6,913 nucleotides of DNA from Dialister sp. (lineage in GTDB: Bacteria; Bacillota; Negativicutes; Veillonellales; Dialisteraceae). The DNA lies in the NCBI GenBank assembly GCA_022722495.1, contig JAIJLI010000109.1, positions 1 through 6,913 on the forward strand, written 5' to 3'. The notes under the pieces were generated by a model. It was given only the letters and a program-made list of their open reading frames with translations. It had not been told where the DNA came from and made no database searches. Of this stretch, positions 6,201-6,913 are shown in pieces. A program made the position numbers and the translations under genes. Position 1 is the first letter of the stretch; the number at the start of each line of letters is the position of its first letter.

Positions 6201-6913
6201 CGTTCTCTAAGACCTTTGACATTGCTGATTGTCAGCGGACCATCAATAGTAATCTCACTCCGCTGGCCCTGAATATTGATGCCGGTTGCGGCATCACCCT
6301 TCGTAACAATATCGGTAATTTCTACCGGACCGGAAATATTTAGGTGCGCATTTCTGTCAGCATAAATACCATGAGCGCCTCTGGTATCCGTATTATTTGC
6401 AGTAATCGTCAGCTTTTGATCAGCAGACGGATTTATAACCTTGATATAAGTATTAGCGTCTGCGTAAATCGCTGCTGCCTGTCCATTGGTTTGTGCAACA
6501 TGCAAAGCCAATCCCTTGCCGGACATTTTGACAGTCATCGGACTGGACGGATCAGTTGATTCGCCTGCGTAAATGGCGCTGGCGAATTTATCCCCCCCTG
6601 CATTCGATTCGGTTACAGAAACATGTGCTACGCCGCTTTCATCCAGCTCACGACTCAGGCTGATATCTTCAGACTTGGTAATAGCGCCCGTTTTATAATT
6701 GGGCTTTTCCTGTTCCGGCGTATAGGCATAGAATCCCTGTCCTGCCTTCTTGGTACCTGTATCAGCGGTGGAGAAAGTGATGGTTTCAGATCTCAAGCTG
6801 GCAGAAGATGCTGTCAGGCCTTCTGCGATCTTGACCGTTCCGCTGAGATTTCCATCTGCGTAGCCCGTATAGTAGAGTTTCCCTGCGAGCGCATTCAGCG
6901 TACCGCTGATGAG
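278..6913 (-). CDS. Giant modular autotransporter (type Va) adhesin-like protein, 5' end missing
   Basis: A single open frame of 2211 codons runs from the right edge to TGA at 280-278, followed immediately by an in-frame TAA (tandem stops). The passenger would be exported by Sec, moved across the outer membrane through the C-terminal barrel with help from the BAM complex, and displayed at the cell surface. It is rich in Thr, Ala, Gly, Asn and Asp, contains no cysteine anywhere in the visible part, and shows beta-helix-like coils. Order from the right edge: boundary unit (residues 1-65), module 1 (66-513), boundary (514-577), module 2 (578-1017), boundary (1018-1080), module 3 (1081-1441), boundary (1442-1501), module 4 (1502-1844), boundary (1845-1900), short linker, beta-barrel (1912-2211). 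No protease, lipase or other catalytic motif is evident, so adhesion or a structural surface role is inferred. A TTG at 6796-6794 lies inside a repeated unit and is not the start; signal peptide and RBS lie further right. The end (GIRLRF) matches the aromatic terminal signature of outer-membrane barrels. Confidence 0.96.
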   Translation of the reverse strand, partial: LISGTLNALAGKLYYTGYADGNLSGTVKIAEGLTASSASLRSETITFSTADTGTKKAGQGFYAYTPEQEKPNYKTGAITKSEDISLSRELDESGVAHVSVTESNAGGDKFASAIYAGESTDPSSPMTVKMSGKGLALHVAQTNGQAAAIYADANTYIKVINPSADQKLTITANNTDTRGAHGIYADRNAHLNISGPVEITDIVTKGDAATGINIQGQRSEITIDGPLTISNVKGLRERGAGMSAAGIQVTGDSSTVTVSGPVDISGVRGSGILLKGKDTKVSVGGGTITAAEDSDHSHNFYAVRVDKGTLDINMKDGAAGDTTTKITGDMYATGQYGKKVVEYTGGELIDWNDAGILNVALTDKDSFWKGVAAYDQYNSDYGAGGNTTHDIGQFNLYLQNGAAWTNEQQSHVTTTTVSKAEWGGSTLASLHGGSNAANAGLIYQKDNNPISVVNYSGHTTVFYEHDASDPTKMNGGSFNITNAAEGSAITFITDNKGITSGFADGDSADAKDQVARVLNNLAGKLFYKNYTDGHLSGVVKIAEGLTASSAALKTGDISFSTDQTGTGVAGQGYYAYTTSKPGSQTAKEFTAAITGDASLDTVYADKGVLKDDGTYVFTAGSTTITPEKHLIAGGAWLPQIGAAISGSDEKHNVTMDMNGNKLTVDTTTDTHTTGIAAIGKGVVNIKNAGAMSVSATSTKGGQTGALFVNAGGTIQIHNAGADNVLTLRAKSTAPANAAVIKSMNGVSGVMSSITVDGLVDILAEKSGGSGANEAISAVASKVEIGGGVIKAINGAEYAIRAYGEFASKNRGQVNVNVKKDAKGAIIGAGSNTVQLEGNVYLGGGMDNAGANADVSLGLNTKNSFWKGDVSNANGSSAGIVNLYMGSGASWTGNNLSGNTVNANLDHATWTGSSSGNAMHLKLDNSIWNVNGASKLASFSGNKGSIFVASNAGNISVGDYSGNTTVIYSHDADHPTNILGGSFTIGQAKDGSAITLITDNQGITKGFTAQDKAKDQNTVNEVLNKLAQKLFYTANDGKLAGTVKIASGLTASSAALKTGDISFSTDATGTKTPGQGFYEYTVKYDSVITDPITGNLDKKYVNLGIETEKGIYNFTQDTVIDVTKGDYSSNLSAIESSGGPITINAKGQDLDVAYHVLKGSNVARAVATGLSSGKSKDVTITAKSLKLSTDTTGFRAQGVYATGGKITIDADTTISTSAQTESNGIYSGNGGTVTMSGNLTIQKDSKVANYIALKSDDNGVINVNMKDGKAGAGIVKIDGDIFTKYAESYDGDEEETTSTSSTVNLALQGKDSSWNGRSLYEVSSGDDSTSYGTFNLWLTDGATWTNEKNGKEVPSGFTGSHVTKLTGGSDAAHAGNIFQNDTKKITIDNYSGYANIYYAHEGNGEAAENYKAGDTIIKKAAAGSQIFLITDNTGIAMDNEYSVANVLNALAGKLTYSAYATGEKHLTGYVKIADGLTASSKALQTGNIAFSDKDGKGSLAEGTVTPGVTYPEEQVKDSYTQAITGITKDDYIYKQNGVLKEEGKYTFTKDPTKITVEEGSAIDAKADITIDTSKAKLELFGKEAGIKADGHQVSIKGSTVITGKDAISASNGGKVTLNGMTDIKAGGEDGRAISVAGKDSEVAITGNAAASITGAVYVAGGNLTVNTGATTTMTGDVLVDGGKADITLRDKASTLTGNLSVSNGGQLTLNVTNGAKATSSYAASDGTLTMNIKDGGHWILKDAASTTSLYAPSLADAADHTNAPATGTLIVNGSSDKAHTGYIDMTERTQNLDIANFSGHETFIMAHKDDGTFTSGNVNIAKAASGSGLTLYTANNGIDMTNKEKVTDILKAMAKKAIYAEGNDAGKNLTGEVKIGEGLTSSSAKTGSISFKDKTGGLVDGSIQWEPTIEEGDYETFVMKGARSAVTTSFHSWRDNMQDTYTGADLADEDGIFAKAIGGKTSSDVSGLKDSNNYWGAQVGYDKALANGWHTGVAFDYRDGDSDYLLGGKGDNKLYSFGVYGVKKMEDGSYFRVAAKAGRVENEYDVYTELRNKLHADYKANAYGLTAEYGKTFGSEMSYITPKVQLTWSRVGSKDYTGSANNGAIMNIYQDSYDSLVGRLGFEAGMKKAHGSLHAGLYLAHEFNGDIDTRYFAKDGGWKSTSFDGDDTWAELVLGGEYRLGRNSQLYADFARDLGGDFQRKWKLNAGIRLRF
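281..1180 (-). other. Autotransporter C-terminal beta-barrel domain with pore helix
   Basis: Residues 1912-2211 (300 residues, usual size for the autotransporter beta-domain, Pfam PF03797 type). It begins with a helix-forming stretch, YETFVMKGARSAVTTSFHSW then RDNMQD, resembling the segment that lies in the barrel pore and carries the linker to the passenger. Alternating amphipathic strands follow: GIFAKAIGG, NYWGAQVGYDKAL, WHTGVAFDYRDGD, LYSFGVYGVKKM, SYFRVAAKAGRVENEYDV, YKANAYGLTAEYGKTF, SYITPKVQLTWSRVG, DSLVGRLGFEAGMKK, SLHAGLYLAHEF, DTWAELVLGGEYRLG, QLYADFARDLGG, and the closing WKLNAGIRLRF. The terminal Phe and its alternating hydrophobic pattern are the expected BAM recognition signal. 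The domain looks complete and intact. Confidence 0.95.
1214..1381 (-). repeat. Boundary unit 5 (barrel-proximal copy)
   Basis: Residues 1845-1900, reading VTDILKAMAKKAIYAEG, then NLTGEVKIGEGLTSSSAKTG and SISF. This is the most diverged copy: LTSSS for LTASS, one residue shorter before the Lys-Thr-Gly, and KDKTGGLVDG in place of the GQGxYxYT end. It leads through WEPTIEEGD straight into the pore helix of the barrel, so it occupies the place of the junction (autochaperone-type) region seen in other autotransporters. That functional equivalence is inferred from position only. Confidence 0.85.
1382..2410 (-). other. Passenger module 4 (most barrel-proximal, 343 residues)
   Basis: Residues 1502-1844. 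It opens with QAITGITKDDYIYKQNGVL and KEEGKYTFT, equivalent to the KGVLKDDGTYVFT head of module 2. A clear beta-helix-like series follows, with strand-turn periodicity such as AGIKADGHQVSIKGSTVIT, AISASNGGKVTLNG, AISVAGKDSEVAITG, AVYVAGGNLTVNTGATTTMT, GDVLVDGGKADITLRD and GNLSVSNGGQLTLNV. The SxWxG segment found in modules 1-3 is replaced by STLTG, and a single Trp remains in KDGGHWILKD. The conserved tail starts at NFSGHETFIMAHK (1493-1531) and continues through SGLTLYTANNGIDM. Confidence 0.8.
2411..2590 (-). repeat. Boundary unit 4
   Basis: Residues 1442-1501: VANVLNALAGKLTYSAY, then HLTGYVKIADGLTASSKAL, QTGNIAFSDKDGKGSLAEG. The helix-like VLNALAGKL and the VKIxxGLTASS core are well kept, but the GQGxYxYT ending of copies 1-3 is absent and replaced by a GKGSLAEG end, closer to copy 5. 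Confidence 0.87.
2591..3673 (-). other. Passenger module 3 (361 residues)
   Basis: Residues 1081-1441. The head is ITGNLDKKYVNLGIETEKG then IYNFTQDT. The beta-helix-like part includes GVYATGGKITIDADTTIST, GIYSGNGGTVTMSGNLTI and VINVNMKDGKAG then IVKIDGDIF, the last closely matching LDINMKDGAAG and TKITGDMY in module 1. Next come a short acidic and Ser/Thr-rich insert, GKDSSWNG, and GTFNLWLTDGATWTNE. The conserved tail begins at NYSGYANIYYAHE (2714-2752) and continues with AAAGSQIFLITDNTGIAM. The Trp-rich segment and tail are strongly similar to module 1. Confidence 0.82.
3674..3862 (-). repeat. Boundary unit 3
   Basis: Residues 1018-1080: VNEVLNKLAQKLFYTAN, then LAGTVKIASG, LTASSAALKTGDISFS, TDATGTKTPGQGFYEYT. 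It is identical to copy 2 over LTASSAALKTGDISFSTD, and the DNA shares a 19-base identical run (3753-3771 with 5262-5280). Confidence 0.9.
3863..5182 (-). other. Passenger module 2 (440 residues)
   Basis: Residues 578-1017. The head is AAITGDASLDTVYADKGVL then KDDGTYVFT. A beta-helix-like part follows with short-period strands (GVVNIKNAGAMSVSA, GALFVNAGGTIQIHNAG, ITVDGLVDILAE, KVEIGGGVIKAI). Then come NTKNSFWKGD, VNLYMGSGASWTGN and a segment unique among the modules, LDHATWTGSSSGNAMHLKLD followed by NSIWNVNGASKLASF. The latter (W-x-G, then L-x-L-x-N-S-x-W-x-V-x-G-x-S-x-L) is the layout commonly seen near the end of pertactin-like and AidA-like passengers. The conserved tail begins at DYSGNTTVIYSHD (4004-4042) and continues with DGSAITLITDNQGITKGF. 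Confidence 0.82.
5183..5374 (-). repeat. Boundary unit 2
   Basis: Residues 514-577: VARVLNNLAGKLFYKNYTDG, HLSGVVKIAEG, LTASSAALKTGDISFS, TDQTGTGVAGQGYYAYT. It is the most consensus-like copy and closest to copy 3 in both protein and DNA. Confidence 0.9.
5375..6718 (-). other. Passenger module 1 (448 residues, first complete one in window)
   Basis: Residues 66-513. The head is TGAITKSEDISLSRELDESG, equivalent to the AAITG heads of later modules. A beta-helix follows with four recognisable coils (6047-6370), then LDINMKDGAAG and TKITGDMYA, DKDSFWKG and GQFNLYLQNGAAWTNEQQSH. The conserved tail begins at NYSGHTTVFYEHD (5516-5554) and continues with EGSAITFITDNKGITSGF. The head also contains a G7 run (6592-6598, C7 on the plus strand). 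Confidence 0.82.
6047..6370 (-). repeat. Four consecutive beta-helix coils in module 1
   Basis: Residues 182-289 split into four units that each start with Gly-Ile and share the pattern GIxxxx...xxIxGPxxI(S/T): GIYADRNAHLNISGPVEIT, GINIQGQRSEITIDGPLTIS, GIQVTGDSSTVTVSGPVDIS and GILLKGKDTKVSVGGGTIT. Unit lengths are 29, 35, 25 and 19 residues; the variation is in the loop after the second strand. This is the clearest right-handed parallel beta-helix (pectin-lyase-like fold) signature in the window and supports the same fold for the other modules. Confidence 0.8.
6719..6913 (-). repeat. Boundary unit 1 (runs to or past the right edge)
   Basis: Residues 1-65: LISGTLNALAGKLYYTGYAD, GNLSGTVKIAEG, LTASSASLRSETITFS, TADTGTKKAGQGFYAYT. 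The unit matches copies 2 and 3 in order and length. Its presence at the edge means at least part of a further module lies upstream, so the full protein is larger than what is seen here. Confidence 0.88.

Noticed and set aside
6794..6796. TTG as the start codon of the autotransporter
   Set aside because: The frame stays open to the right edge and the upstream 39 codons match the conserved boundary unit (LAGKLYY ... VKIAEGLTASS), so this TTG is an internal Leu.
278..6913. CRISPR array, tRNA, rRNA or insertion sequence within the gene
   Set aside because: No regularly spaced short exact repeats, no cloverleaf or rRNA-like sequence, and no transposase frame or terminal repeats were seen; the repeats present are long, diverged protein-level modules.

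Overview
This window is almost entirely one giant gene on the minus strand. It encodes a classical (type Va, monomeric) autotransporter whose 5' end lies beyond the right edge. The reading frame is open from 6913 down to a TGA at 280-278, giving 2211 visible residues (numbered here from the right edge). Residues 1-1911 are secreted passenger and residues 1912-2211 are the C-terminal outer-membrane beta-barrel, ending in the expected aromatic residue (GIRLRF, then stop). The signal peptide, promoter and ribosome binding site are not in the window.

The passenger is built from large, diverged tandem modules. A 56-65 residue boundary unit (VLNxLAxKLxY, then G-x-VKIAxGLTASSAALKTGDISFS) occurs five times, at 6719-6913, 5183-5374, 3674-3862, 2411-2590 and 1214-1381. 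Taking the Leu of LTASS as anchor, the spacings are 512, 503, 427 and 403 residues. Each module holds a variable right-handed beta-helix-like part, a W-rich segment, and a conserved tail beginning with (N/D)-(Y/F)-S-G. The tail starts 83-91 residues before the anchor in every module, so the length differences lie in the beta-helix part. The last boundary unit sits directly before the barrel helix, so the repeated unit is equivalent to the barrel-proximal junction.

Left of this gene is a convergent intergenic region. The last 33 codons of another gene appear to read rightward (1-102), and a long bidirectional hairpin terminator (201-243) separates the two 3' ends. A 13-bp perfect inverted repeat (extended to 17 of 18 pairs) lies within the partial gene tail.

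Organism: an outer-membrane autotransporter with a Thr/Ala/Gly/Asn-rich, cysteine-free passenger, about half G+C, and a terminal GIRLRF suggests a diderm. The LTASSAALKTGDISFS and YSG-type motifs resemble large autotransporters of Negativicutes (Dialister, Megasphaera, Selenomonas type). That assignment rests on recall of protein style, not on a search, and is only moderately secure. The protein is most likely a surface adhesin or fibre; no enzymatic motif is visible. I see no unknown multi-gene system here. The points of interest are the modular architecture, a G7 tract that could allow phase variation, and the inverted repeat.
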